A DNA stretch of 64,000 bases from Saprospiraceae bacterium (lineage in GTDB: Bacteria; Bacteroidota; Bacteroidia; Chitinophagales; Saprospiraceae), in assembly GCA_017985675.1 (NCBI GenBank), contig JAGNXB010000001.1, positions 186,001-250,000 of the forward strand, given 5' to 3'. A program made the translations under genes and the position numbers. Positions 1 to 8,784 of this stretch are shown piece by piece (position 1 is the first letter of the stretch; each line of letters opens with the position of its first letter). The notes under the pieces are model-generated. The model was not told where the DNA came from and searched no databases. It saw nothing but the letters and a program-made list of their open reading frames with translations.

Positions 1-2
1 CA

Positions 3-599
3 CAAGATGGCTTTACGTACACATTGGAAATTGAGGCCCCGGGATATATTAGTTTAGATGTTTCTGACCGACAGCCAGGTAAACCTGATGCAACTTTAAA
101 AGGCTATACCGATTTGCAAAAGGTTGATCTACCGGAAGGGGATACCCGATATGTTGCAATAGTAGAGATTGAAATCAATGACCGCCCTATTGAATCCAAT
201 TTTTATCACCTATATCTGGAGGCTCACTTGTTGGATTCTAATAACAATCGATTTTTTACACTAGCAGCCTTAACAAATGCTGAGAATAATGATGCTTCTC
301 TTACCCCTTACGTACTCAATCAATCTTTGCTCGTAGATGGGAATGCATTTGATGGGCTATCAAAACAGATCAAAGTGCGTGTTGAATTTTCCTTTCCAGC
401 CGGGTTGTTATTTCAAGACCTGCAGATGGATATGAGACAGGTTTCGTCTGCCTATTACCAATTCCATAAATCACATATAGCCCAACTAAACAATGGCAGT
501 AATCCGGTAGCCGAACCTTTTGCATTATATACTAATGTCAATAATGGTTATGGCTTTTTTGGCGGATTTAATAGTACCAGAGACACGTTGACATTTTAG
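3..599 (+). CDS. DUF4249-family protein, C-terminal part (cut by window edge)
   Basis: The reading frame is open from the left edge, so only the last 198 residues are seen and the start lies outside. An internal TTG at 24 is unlikely to be the start because coding continues upstream of it. The C-terminus 'NNGYGFFGGFNS' resembles the 'NV.nGlGiFgg' ending of DUF4249 proteins, which are Bacteroidota outer-membrane or periplasmic lipoproteins often paired with TonB-dependent receptors. The visible part looks like a beta-rich soluble domain with no membrane segment. Its function is unknown. It converges on the T9SS cassette, with two hairpins in the 158-base gap. The family call is by motif only. 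Confidence 0.7.
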   Translation, partial: QDGFTYTLEIEAPGYISLDVSDRQPGKPDATLKGYTDLQKVDLPEGDTRYVAIVEIEINDRPIESNFYHLYLEAHLLDSNNNRFFTLAALTNAENNDASLTPYVLNQSLLVDGNAFDGLSKQIKVRVEFSFPAGLLFQDLQMDMRQVSSAYYQFHKSHIAQLNNGSNPVAEPFALYTNVNNGYGFFGGFNSTRDTLTF

Positions 600-658
600 T
601 ATTGGTTCAATGTTATTGTGTCGGTGCAACCGCTGTGATTATGCTTTCATCGAAAAAG

Positions 659-692
659 AAATGCTTTAACAGCTAAGGCTATTAAAGCATTT
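659..692. terminator. Inverted repeat between convergent genes
   Basis: A perfect 11-bp stem (AAATGCTTTAA at 659-669 against TTAAAGCATTT at 682-692) encloses a 12-base loop. Read on the minus strand it is followed by a T-rich run (complement of 648-658), so it could be a second terminator for the minus-strand cassette. On the plus strand the run after it is only weakly T-rich. Confidence 0.5.
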
Positions 693-710
693 CATGTAAA
701 GATATTTGAC

Positions 711-739
711 AAACTAAAAATAGTGTTATCACAACACTA
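711..739 (-). terminator. Rho-independent terminator of the T9SS cassette
   Basis: A perfect 7-bp hairpin (TAGTGTT 721-727, loop ATCAC, AACACTA 733-739) is followed on the minus strand by TTTTTAGTTT (complement of 711-720). It lies just past the stop codon at 758 and closes the three-gene minus-strand unit. Confidence 0.75.
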
Positions 740-757
740 AATCAATCTATCCTTTGC

Positions 758-3091
758 TTACATACGTTTGACGTAAGCACTTATGTTGTGTTTAGACTCT
801 AATGTCTTTGCAATTTCTTTGGCTTCATCTTGTGAGGAATAATCTCCAACTTTTACGGCTGAAGCACTGGAGGTAGTAGGAATGATTTGTGCCGAGTTAT
901 AACCCAGTTCTTTAAGTTCAGCAAATCGACGCTCTGCATTTTGAGCCACTTTAAATGTACCTGCAATAACTACAAAATTGCCATTTCCACCTGTTGTTTC
1001 GTTCTGTTTTACATTTTGATCTGTTGGATTGGTTGTTGCATTTGTGGACAAATTTTCTTTTGGACCTGCATCAACAATTGTCGGCTGATTGTTCGCATAG
1101 GATGCCGTTACGCCGGCATCACCCGCAATGCGAAACTCAGTTCTTCGATTTACCTGATGATCCACGTCCGAGCAGGTTACTCCGTCTGAGCATTGATTTT
1201 TTAATTGGTTTTCACCATAGCCAACACCTTTGAGACGTGATCTTCTGACGCCTTTGTTGGTGAGATATTTCAGTGCATTATCAGCCCGTCGTTGCGAAAG
1301 AGTTCTATTGTAAGATTCACTTCCACGCGAATCAGTATGTGATGCCAGTTCAATTTTAACATCAGGGAATTGTTTAAGAATTGTTGCCAAAGCGTCTAAA
1401 TCAGGTTTTGCATCCGGACGAATACTGGCATCATTAAAATTGTAGTAGATATTAGGGAGGTTAATCACATTACCTTGAGCAAATGGATTTCTGCCATTGG
1501 GATCATTAATATCAAAAGCCATCGCGATTTCACTGCCACTTTCTAAATTACGTGTCGTGACTTTGCGGCTTGTTTTTAGGTTGTCTTTTTCAATGGTGAC
1601 CGTATAATCCTTATCTTTAGGTAAATAATAATTAAAATTACCGTTGCGATCCGTGTAAAGAGTGGTCGTTGCACCAGTGGAATCATCCACGATCGTTACT
1701 TTGGCTCCTGCAATAGGTGTGTTGAATCGGGGGTCAAGCACAGTGCCACTAAATGGAATGACATCGCCCAATGGATCAAGCAGAACCAGAATTTCATCCG
1801 GTTGATCTTCACCTTCAATAACTACTTGTTTGGGAAAGTAACCATCTGCATTAACGGCTATTACATATGTACTTGGCGGGACATCTGATTCAAATAAGCC
1901 TTCTTTGTTTGTAAAGCCTTTAATTTCTGATTCAGCCATATCGACCGTCAAGGTCAGTTCATTCGATTCAGGATCCAAAGCCTGGATACGAATTAAATTG
2001 CCGGATTCATCAGTTACAGTTAATACGTTAGCCAAATTCATGTCATCCAGGTCAAGAAAAGAAACTAAAGCTCCTAGAACTTCATCACCTGTAGCATTAT
2101 CAGCGACAAACACCTTGAATGGACGTGGGGTCTTGGCCAATTCTTGTTCTCGTGATTCCAACAGTTTGTTTAACCCCTGCGCAACATAAAAGCTGTATAT
2201 ATCGTCTTGCCCTTTTCCACCAGCTCGGTTAGATGAAAAATAGCCATTTTTTGTTTCTAAATCCAGTATAAATCCAAAGTCATCGGAATTACTGTTAAAC
2301 GGAGATCCTAGGTTTCTTGGGGTTGAATAGAGGTCGTCTGATCCGGGTTTTGAATAATATAAATCTAGTCCGCCCAAAGCGTCTGATTGGCCATTAGAAC
2401 TGAAAAACAAAGTGCCATCGGAATGGATGAAGGGAAATATTTCGTCCTTGTCTGTATTTATTTCTGCACCTAAATTGATTGGGTCACCATAGTCATCGCC
2501 CATTTTAGTTACATAGTAGATATCCAGGCCACCAAAGCCACCGGGCATGTCAGAAGCAAAGTATAAACGGTCTCCTTCAGGGCTTAGACTTGGATGACAA
2601 ACATTAAAATCATCGCTATTAAATGGTAGGTCTTTAACATCATCCCATTTGTCCCCACTCTTTGTAGCCTTCAGTACGCGAAGGTTGACCCATCCATCTT
2701 TTGATTTACCCAGTTTACCGTTTATATAGTTACTCCTGGTGAAGTACATATCACTGCCGGACATATCAAATGTTAATGGGCCTTCATGATATTTCGTATT
2801 AATCCTATCAGAAAAAAAAGTTGGACTTCCTAAAGTACCTTCACTATTCCTTCGAGCAAGGAAAATTCCCATCGTATTTCGGCGCATACGACGATCCACG
2901 AACTTAAATACATTCTCTCTGGATGAAATGAAAAGAATGCCATCTTCGAAAAATGATGGACTAAATTCTAATTGATCCGTGTTGATACTGGTCTCGTTAT
3001 TGACAACAACATCAAAAACGGGCTTCTCTTCCTGTGCTTGAGCAAAGTTGCCAGCAACGAATAGAGCTGCTAAAAGTATATACCTCTTCAT
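758..3091 (-). CDS. OmpA-family protein with PD40, CarboxypepD-like and SPOR domains (T9SS-associated)
   Basis: This 777-aa protein has a signal peptide (about 1-19, ending AQAQ). PD40/TolB-like propeller repeats follow at about 40-300 ('HPSLSPEGDRLYFASDMPGG', 'FGGLDIYY'). Carboxypeptidase-regulatory-like beta sandwiches lie at about 325-520, an OmpA peptidoglycan-binding domain at about 545-660 ('LASHTDSRGS', 'NRRTEF') and a SPOR domain at about 700-777. Proteins of this plan include PorE-like T9SS components that tie outer-membrane complexes to peptidoglycan. The C-terminal SPOR domain is a second likely murein-binding module. It is the last gene of a minus-strand unit, 22 bases after the PorP/SprF-like gene. 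Periplasmic anchoring of the cassette is inferred. The domain calls are strong; equivalence to PorE is not shown because I see no TPR domain. Confidence 0.85.
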   Translation of the reverse strand: MKRYILLAALFVAGNFAQAQEEKPVFDVVVNNETSINTDQLEFSPSFFEDGILFISSRENVFKFVDRRMRRNTMGIFLARRNSEGTLGSPTFFSDRINTKYHEGPLTFDMSGSDMYFTRSNYINGKLGKSKDGWVNLRVLKATKSGDKWDDVKDLPFNSDDFNVCHPSLSPEGDRLYFASDMPGGFGGLDIYYVTKMGDDYGDPINLGAEINTDKDEIFPFIHSDGTLFFSSNGQSDALGGLDLYYSKPGSDDLYSTPRNLGSPFNSNSDDFGFILDLETKNGYFSSNRAGGKGQDDIYSFYVAQGLNKLLESREQELAKTPRPFKVFVADNATGDEVLGALVSFLDLDDMNLANVLTVTDESGNLIRIQALDPESNELTLTVDMAESEIKGFTNKEGLFESDVPPSTYVIAVNADGYFPKQVVIEGEDQPDEILVLLDPLGDVIPFSGTVLDPRFNTPIAGAKVTIVDDSTGATTTLYTDRNGNFNYYLPKDKDYTVTIEKDNLKTSRKVTTRNLESGSEIAMAFDINDPNGRNPFAQGNVINLPNIYYNFNDASIRPDAKPDLDALATILKQFPDVKIELASHTDSRGSESYNRTLSQRRADNALKYLTNKGVRRSRLKGVGYGENQLKNQCSDGVTCSDVDHQVNRRTEFRIAGDAGVTASYANNQPTIVDAGPKENLSTNATTNPTDQNVKQNETTGGNGNFVVIAGTFKVAQNAERRFAELKELGYNSAQIIPTTSSASAVKVGDYSSQDEAKEIAKTLESKHNISAYVKRM

Positions 3092-3113
3092 ATGGTTTTC
3101 CTGTTCGATGTTG

Positions 3114-4067
3114 TTAAAAGAAGAACCTTGGATTCTTTAAATTGTCACTACTCCGTAATAAATCCACACGTAAAAGTGCTTCAATGCTGCCGGAGGTGCT
3201 ATTTCTGATCTCAGACAAGGTGTAATCATAGGCAAGACCTAGTCCAAATGTTGGATTGAGTTGGCCAAAGAGAAGGAAGTCAACAGAGTCCCCTGATCCA
3301 TCACCTCCTACTCTGTAAGATACTCCCGTAGTGATTCGCTTGTTAAATTCAAATCCCAAATTAATATCGACATCAATAGGCGCATATTGAACGTATTTGC
3401 CCAATACAGAGCTGCGCATGGTGACTTTGGAGGAGACTGGCAAAGCAAAACCTGTCATGACATAAAAATGTCGACGTTCCGCAGCCGTAGTAACACCTGA
3501 GTTAGGATTAAAGCCGATAATATTTTCAATGAGCTTTGGCGCAGAAGCCCCAAAAAAGAAATTATTTACGGACAGGTAAATCCCAGCTCCAACATTCCAA
3601 TAGATATCATTTGTAGTTTGATTGTCAAGGATCGAAGGATCATTCTGATCAGCAATGATTAAGTTAGGATCCGCAAAGTCGACCTGAAAATATTTGGCAC
3701 TTCCTTGCAATCCAACCCTTAGAATGGCATTTGGCTTATTTAGCAAATCATAAGAATAACTCAAAGCACCATTCCAATTGTTCATGATGCCTATTTTGTC
3801 ATGGTTAAGCACCAGTCCAAATCCGACACGTTGCCCTAAAAATGGCGTATTGAAACTGACCAACTGTGAAACAGGTGCTCCTTCAAATCCCATCCATTGA
3901 TTTCGGTAGATACCAACAAAACTGCCAAATCCTTCAGCTCCGGCAAATGCGGGGTTCAAATACAGCTTATTGTACATAAACTGGGTGTAGTGACTTTCTT
4001 GCTGTGCATGCACAACAGAAATACTACTGAAAAGTAAAAGAGCTATTGTATATAATTTGAACTTCAT
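3114..4067 (-). CDS. PorP/SprF-like type IX secretion membrane protein
   Basis: This 317-aa protein has a signal peptide ending 'VVHAQ' and then the hallmark N-terminus of the PorP/SprF family ('HYTQFMYNKLYLNPAFAGA', 'YRNQWMGF'). The rest is alternating beta strands expected of an outer-membrane barrel, ending 'NPRFFF'. In Flavobacterium, SprF is needed for secretion of the type-B cargo SprB, and PorP/SprF paralogues commonly sit beside the cargo they serve. Here it lies 12 bases downstream of a type-B cargo gene and 22 bases upstream of an OmpA-family gene, which matches that arrangement. The dedicated-partner role is inference from this context; the family assignment is strong. Confidence 0.9.
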   Translation of the reverse strand: MKFKLYTIALLLFSSISVVHAQQESHYTQFMYNKLYLNPAFAGAEGFGSFVGIYRNQWMGFEGAPVSQLVSFNTPFLGQRVGFGLVLNHDKIGIMNNWNGALSYSYDLLNKPNAILRVGLQGSAKYFQVDFADPNLIIADQNDPSILDNQTTNDIYWNVGAGIYLSVNNFFFGASAPKLIENIIGFNPNSGVTTAAERRHFYVMTGFALPVSSKVTMRSSVLGKYVQYAPIDVDINLGFEFNKRITTGVSYRVGGDGSGDSVDFLLFGQLNPTFGLGLAYDYTLSEIRNSTSGSIEALLRVDLLRSSDNLKNPRFFF

Positions 4068-4079
4068 AATCGGTTAGAT

Positions 4080-7000
4080 TTAACGGAGTATGGTGATAAA
4101 TCCGGTTACGGGGTCTGAATTGTCACCCCGGGTAAATACATAATAATAGGTTCCGTCTGGTAGTGGTGCACCGGCATCGCCCTGATACGTACCTCCCCAA
4201 TTATTCATATAGGGTGAAGCAGCAAATACCTGGTCGCCCCATTGATTGTAGACTTTCAAGGCGTTGTTAGGGAATTTGCTGGGTGTCCCAATAATGCATT
4301 CAATGACTACATAATCATTTCGATTGTCGTTGTTTGGCGTAATGAGGTTATTTGGTTTACACGATTCATTGCGGTTTTTAACTTCAATACGCACTATTGC
4401 ATCATCGCAATACAATGGACACTCCTGGTAACAGACTTCATAAACGAATTCCACTATACCAACAAATCCTGCTGCTGGCGTAAAAGTAATCGTACCATCA
4501 AAATTATTCACAAGCACACCTTGTTGGGGTAAGATTTGTGTTAAGATAGTGATGTTCGCGTTTGCAGAAAAATTGATAGTATCATTGATTATAATGTTAC
4601 CACTTAATAACGCTTCGTCAGAAAATATCTCAAAAAAGTCATTTGTCAATCGTGGCGGATCTAAAACGTTTACGACTACCGTTCCGGAGATAGCAGTTGT
4701 GCAATTGGCAATATTTACAGTCACGGTGTAGGGACCGGTATTATTCAGCCCAATCAAAGGAATGATTGGATTTTGGATATTGGCACTGAAATTTTCAGGA
4801 CCAGACCAGCTGTAAGTACCATTAAGAATTGTTTCTGCATTGAGTTGAACATTGTCATCCTCACATGCAGGATTAGGCGATGCACTGACCGTCAAAATGT
4901 AAGGATCAACAATAACACGAACACTACAAGTATCACTATTCCCGGATGCATCAGAGACTAGGAAAATCAAGGTATACGTTCCACCGGATGGGAATACAGA
5001 CCCGGAAAATAATCCTGTCTGATCGATTTGGATTGTTGTTGTGTTGGAACAATTATCCGAACCCGTTGGGTTTGTATAATAGACCTCTACTTCTTTACAT
5101 TCAGTAACGACCAGGCTATCAATAAAGGAGCTGGGGTCAGATACAACAATGCCATTTGCACTAACAGTTACATCCTGAGGACAGGTAACATTTGGATCGA
5201 TCACATCGAAGATGGAAATATTGAAACTACAAGTAGTACTGTTACCACAATCGTCTGTACCAATATATGTGATCGTCGTTTGTCCTGTTGGGAAACTGCC
5301 CGGTTGGCCTATTTGGAAGACGGATACACTTGAATCGCAATTATCCGTAAAAATGGGATCTTCCCATGTTACAACGGCAGAGCACAAATCAATAACTGCT
5401 GCTAATGTTATGACGGTATCACCAGGGCAGTTTTGAACAATTGGCGCTACTGTATCACAAACTGCAATTACAATAAGACATGTAGCTGAGTTCCCGGCTT
5501 CATCTGTAGCTGTGTAAGTTACAGTATAGACACCATTAGGAAAAAATCCAGGCGAAGGACCAGAAACGGTATAGGTTAGATCAAGCGAATCAGAACAATT
5601 ATCAAGTGCAACAGGATCATTCCAGGTGACATCAGCTCCACAAAGCACTTCATCTGCAATGACATTGATCGTGCCAGGACAATCAATAAAAACAGGTGCG
5701 GTATTTTCAACCAAGGTAATTTCAAACGCGCAGGAAGCAACAGTATCCCCGGTTATATTGTCTACTAAGAAATATACAACAGAAGTATTTCCTGGTGAGA
5801 AAATGCTTCCTGAAGGTAGGGTACTTATAAACTCGAGATTAGCATTGTTTCCACATCCCCCTGAAAATGTAGGTTCGATCCAATCTACAGTAGCCGTGCA
5901 AATATTCTCAGCAAGTTGAATCAAAGTATCTGAGGGACAAATAACTTCATAAGATCCACCACCACTGACGGTTATCACATAAGCACAGGAATCGAGATTT
6001 GCAAAATTGTCAAATGCGTACCAAATTATGGTAGATTGACCCAAGGGCAATTCAACTTCTTCACCGGGTAAATAAAATGTTGGATCTGCATTTACTTTGA
6101 ATGAAAAATCAGCGATAGTATCACAATTGTCCGATACCAAAGGAATTTGAGGCGCAATGATAGCCGTACATGAATCCGTATTCGAATCGATGGTATAATC
6201 CGCAGGACAATCCGTAAATACCGGTGGAATCAAATCCAAAACAAATATTTCAAAAGAACAACTTGAGCTGTTGCCTGATTTATCGTTCGCTGTATAAGTG
6301 ATGGTATATGCACCCGGGGCAAAAAAGCCAGAAGGAAGTGGGCCTAGAATTTGAACGTTCGGGTCGCAATTGTCGGTAGCGGTAGGCAACGTCCAATTTA
6401 AAGTTGTTCCACAACTATCACTTGCTGACTCAGCAATAATATCAACAAAATTGCAGTCCAGAACGGGGTCTTCGGAGTCAATTACAGTTACTGTGAAGGA
6501 ACAAGTATCTGCTAAATTGGATTCATCTGTGGCAATACAAACTACATTTGTAATGCCGAGAGGAAAAGTTGATCCGGAACCAGGTGTGCAAACCACATTT
6601 ACGTCAACAGTGCAATTATCCGTAGCAGTAGGATCTGTCCAATTAACTATGGCATCACATTGGTCTGGTATATTTTGTACAATTACATTAGGTGGACATG
6701 GACTCAGCACAGGTGGTTCGTTATCCGTTATGGTAATCAGATCATTGATAACTCCAACCGGTATTACAACAGGAAATTGTGGGAGGGGCTTTGCAACAGA
6801 GGCTTCTATAGGTACAGAAGGGTAGGAGATAATATTTAATTCAGATGTGCTGTTGAGTCCACCTATGATATCAAATAAGATACAGAACAATATTGAATCA
6901 TCTGCAATACTGACACCTGATGGATTAAACCAACTAAACGTCAATGTGTCATTAATGCCTGTGTTTGGTCCAAAGTTGCCGCCACCAAGATTAAGTAATG

Positions 7001-8672
7001 AATTGGTTTGATTGATAGTGTCATAGTTTAGCGTAACGCCATTCCATTGAACAGCAAATTGGAGACTTGCCAGATTGTTAAACCCTGTGGAAGTGATACA
7101 GATTTGGACAGTAGTATCAGTACACAACACTTCGGGTGCGTTTACAATAATTATCAGGGTATCCTCAATAATTGTAACATTAAAGGAACAGAAAGTTTGA
7201 TTTCCGCCTTGATCTGTAGCGAGGTATTGCACTTCACTTGTTCCGAGATTAAAAGATGTACCACTTGCGGAACCAATTCCGCCCGACTGTGTAGCACCAG
7301 TGATGAGATATTCTACAGTAGGCGTGCCACAGTTGTCTGATGCAACCGGGTCAATATTTTGAACTACTTGAGAAGGAGTAGTTTGAGGAACAGTAATGGT
7401 AATATCATCTGGACAGACCAGCGTTGGGTCTTCATTGTCCACAATGGCTATCGCAGCATTGAATGTTTCAACACCTACTACCACGGGCAGATTAGGAAAC
7501 GGCTGAGCCTTTGATGCCTCTATAGGTAGAGAAGGCATATTGCCAAATTGAATCAAACTATTGGTGCCTGGTGTGCCTATAATTCCAAAAGTAATACTGA
7601 ACAATACGGCATCATCGGGCAGGGTGACTCCAGCGGATTTAAACCAGCTTAATGTCAAGGTATCATCAATGCCGCCAACTGGGCCAAAATTAGTAAAAGG
7701 ATCCAGTCCAAGTGCTGGATTGAAATTCGTTAGACCTTGGAAATCCAGTTCATTTAGATCCCAAGAGAGTCCAAATTGCAGACTTGCAATTTGATTGAAA
7801 TTTTGAGCTGTTATATCTACCCGAAATCCAGGATCATCACAGGATGCTTCACCAGTGATCACAAAGAGGCGTAGAATAGTATCGCGTATGGTAACTGTAA
7901 AAGCGCACAGTGCTGAATTTCCAGCATAATCTGTTATGTAATACTCGATACCCGTTTGGCCAATATTAAATATTGACCCACTAGCTGAGCCTAAACCTGT
8001 GCCTACAGTAGCTCCTGTTAAGGTGTATTTAATAGAGTCAATTGCGCAGTTGTCTGAACCAAATGGATCAATGTCCCCTACCAAAAGCTGGTTGGTCCCG
8101 GGGGGCACAATAATGAGTGTATCATTGGGACAAGTCAATTGGGGGTTGACGGCATCACTAATTAAAACAACGCCATTGGTAGTGTCAACATCAACCTCTA
8201 CAATAATATTATTGACAATTTTACCACATGCAATAGCGGTATATTGGTTTCCAAAATTTATTGGAGCAATTAACCCCCCATCACCTTTTACAATAAAGGT
8301 AAGGGAGAACAATGTGGCCGTTTCATTTAAAGTCGCACCAAAAGCATTAAACCACTGAAAGGTTAATGTATCATTATCCGGATTTGGATATGGGCCGAAA
8401 TTGAAGGGTGTTATCCCTATTCCGGCATTCAGATTTCCAATGGGGCCTATTAGTTGAAGACTGTTCGCATTCCAGGTCATACTGAAATCCAATGCAACAA
8501 CTTGAGTGAAATCCTGGACCTTAATAGGTACCACTATGGTGTCCCCACATTCCGCATTATAGGAATCAACAAATAATTTCAACTCGTTTTGTGCGGAGAC
8601 GAGTGAAAGGCTCATCACGGTAAAAAGCACACTAAATGTAGCTTTCTTCATGACTTTCAGGAACTTATCCAT
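4080..8672 (-). CDS. 1,530-aa secreted adhesin: cohesin-like and HYR repeats, type-B T9SS sorting domain
   Basis: A signal peptide ends at about residue 28 (SLVSAQ). The next Met, residue 8 (start 8651), gives a more canonical signal peptide and may be the true start. Three cohesin-like modules (about 30-150, 268-400, 505-640; each with 'DTLTF.WFN' or 'DTLTLSWFK') alternate with HYR domains. Roughly eight more HYR modules follow ('P.F.DCP', 'DNCD', 'TAtDeaGN', paired Cys), then Ig/cadherin-like modules. A CHU_C/gliding-motility C-terminal domain ends the protein at about 1440-1530 ('NLITPNNDNRNDY', 'VYNQWGDQVF', 'LPDGTYYYVF'). It is probably exported through T9SS and displayed on the surface, with adhesion or motility roles inferred. 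It is first in the unit with the PorP/SprF-like and OmpA-like genes. Confidence 0.88.
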   Translation of the reverse strand: MDKFLKVMKKATFSVLFTVMSLSLVSAQNELKLFVDSYNAECGDTIVVPIKVQDFTQVVALDFSMTWNANSLQLIGPIGNLNAGIGITPFNFGPYPNPDNDTLTFQWFNAFGATLNETATLFSLTFIVKGDGGLIAPINFGNQYTAIACGKIVNNIIVEVDVDTTNGVVLISDAVNPQLTCPNDTLIIVPPGTNQLLVGDIDPFGSDNCAIDSIKYTLTGATVGTGLGSASGSIFNIGQTGIEYYITDYAGNSALCAFTVTIRDTILRLFVITGEASCDDPGFRVDITAQNFNQIASLQFGLSWDLNELDFQGLTNFNPALGLDPFTNFGPVGGIDDTLTLSWFKSAGVTLPDDAVLFSITFGIIGTPGTNSLIQFGNMPSLPIEASKAQPFPNLPVVVGVETFNAAIAIVDNEDPTLVCPDDITITVPQTTPSQVVQNIDPVASDNCGTPTVEYLITGATQSGGIGSASGTSFNLGTSEVQYLATDQGGNQTFCSFNVTIIEDTLIIIVNAPEVLCTDTTVQICITSTGFNNLASLQFAVQWNGVTLNYDTINQTNSLLNLGGGNFGPNTGINDTLTFSWFNPSGVSIADDSILFCILFDIIGGLNSTSELNIISYPSVPIEASVAKPLPQFPVVIPVGVINDLITITDNEPPVLSPCPPNVIVQNIPDQCDAIVNWTDPTATDNCTVDVNVVCTPGSGSTFPLGITNVVCIATDESNLADTCSFTVTVIDSEDPVLDCNFVDIIAESASDSCGTTLNWTLPTATDNCDPNVQILGPLPSGFFAPGAYTITYTANDKSGNSSSCSFEIFVLDLIPPVFTDCPADYTIDSNTDSCTAIIAPQIPLVSDNCDTIADFSFKVNADPTFYLPGEEVELPLGQSTIIWYAFDNFANLDSCAYVITVSGGGSYEVICPSDTLIQLAENICTATVDWIEPTFSGGCGNNANLEFISTLPSGSIFSPGNTSVVYFLVDNITGDTVASCAFEITLVENTAPVFIDCPGTINVIADEVLCGADVTWNDPVALDNCSDSLDLTYTVSGPSPGFFPNGVYTVTYTATDEAGNSATCLIVIAVCDTVAPIVQNCPGDTVITLAAVIDLCSAVVTWEDPIFTDNCDSSVSVFQIGQPGSFPTGQTTITYIGTDDCGNSTTCSFNISIFDVIDPNVTCPQDVTVSANGIVVSDPSSFIDSLVVTECKEVEVYYTNPTGSDNCSNTTTIQIDQTGLFSGSVFPSGGTYTLIFLVSDASGNSDTCSVRVIVDPYILTVSASPNPACEDDNVQLNAETILNGTYSWSGPENFSANIQNPIIPLIGLNNTGPYTVTVNIANCTTAISGTVVVNVLDPPRLTNDFFEIFSDEALLSGNIIINDTINFSANANITILTQILPQQGVLVNNFDGTITFTPAAGFVGIVEFVYEVCYQECPLYCDDAIVRIEVKNRNESCKPNNLITPNNDNRNDYVVIECIIGTPSKFPNNALKVYNQWGDQVFAASPYMNNWGGTYQGDAGAPLPDGTYYYVFTRGDNSDPVTGFITILR

Positions 8673-8747
8673 GAGTACTGTTTAACATGCAAATATGTGC
8701 AAAAAAATCGACTTCATTACATACGAACAAAGCTGTTGTATTATTAA

Positions 8748-8773
8748 ACCCGGAGAGCGCAAACTCTCCGGGT
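8748..8773 (-). terminator. Rho-independent terminator of the 3,239-aa gene
   Basis: A 10-bp perfect stem (8748-8757 with 8764-8773) with a 6-base loop is followed on the minus strand by TTTAATAAT. It starts 11 bases past the stop at 8785 and separates this gene from the type-B cassette downstream, so the two giant genes are probably separate transcription units. Confidence 0.8.
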
Positions 8774-8784
8774 CCAAATAGTAA

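Noticed and set aside
6370..6825. Long plus-strand open frame (151 codons) inside the type-B adhesin gene
   Set aside because: It is antisense to the HYR repeats, whose biased codons leave other frames open. No start context or protein family.
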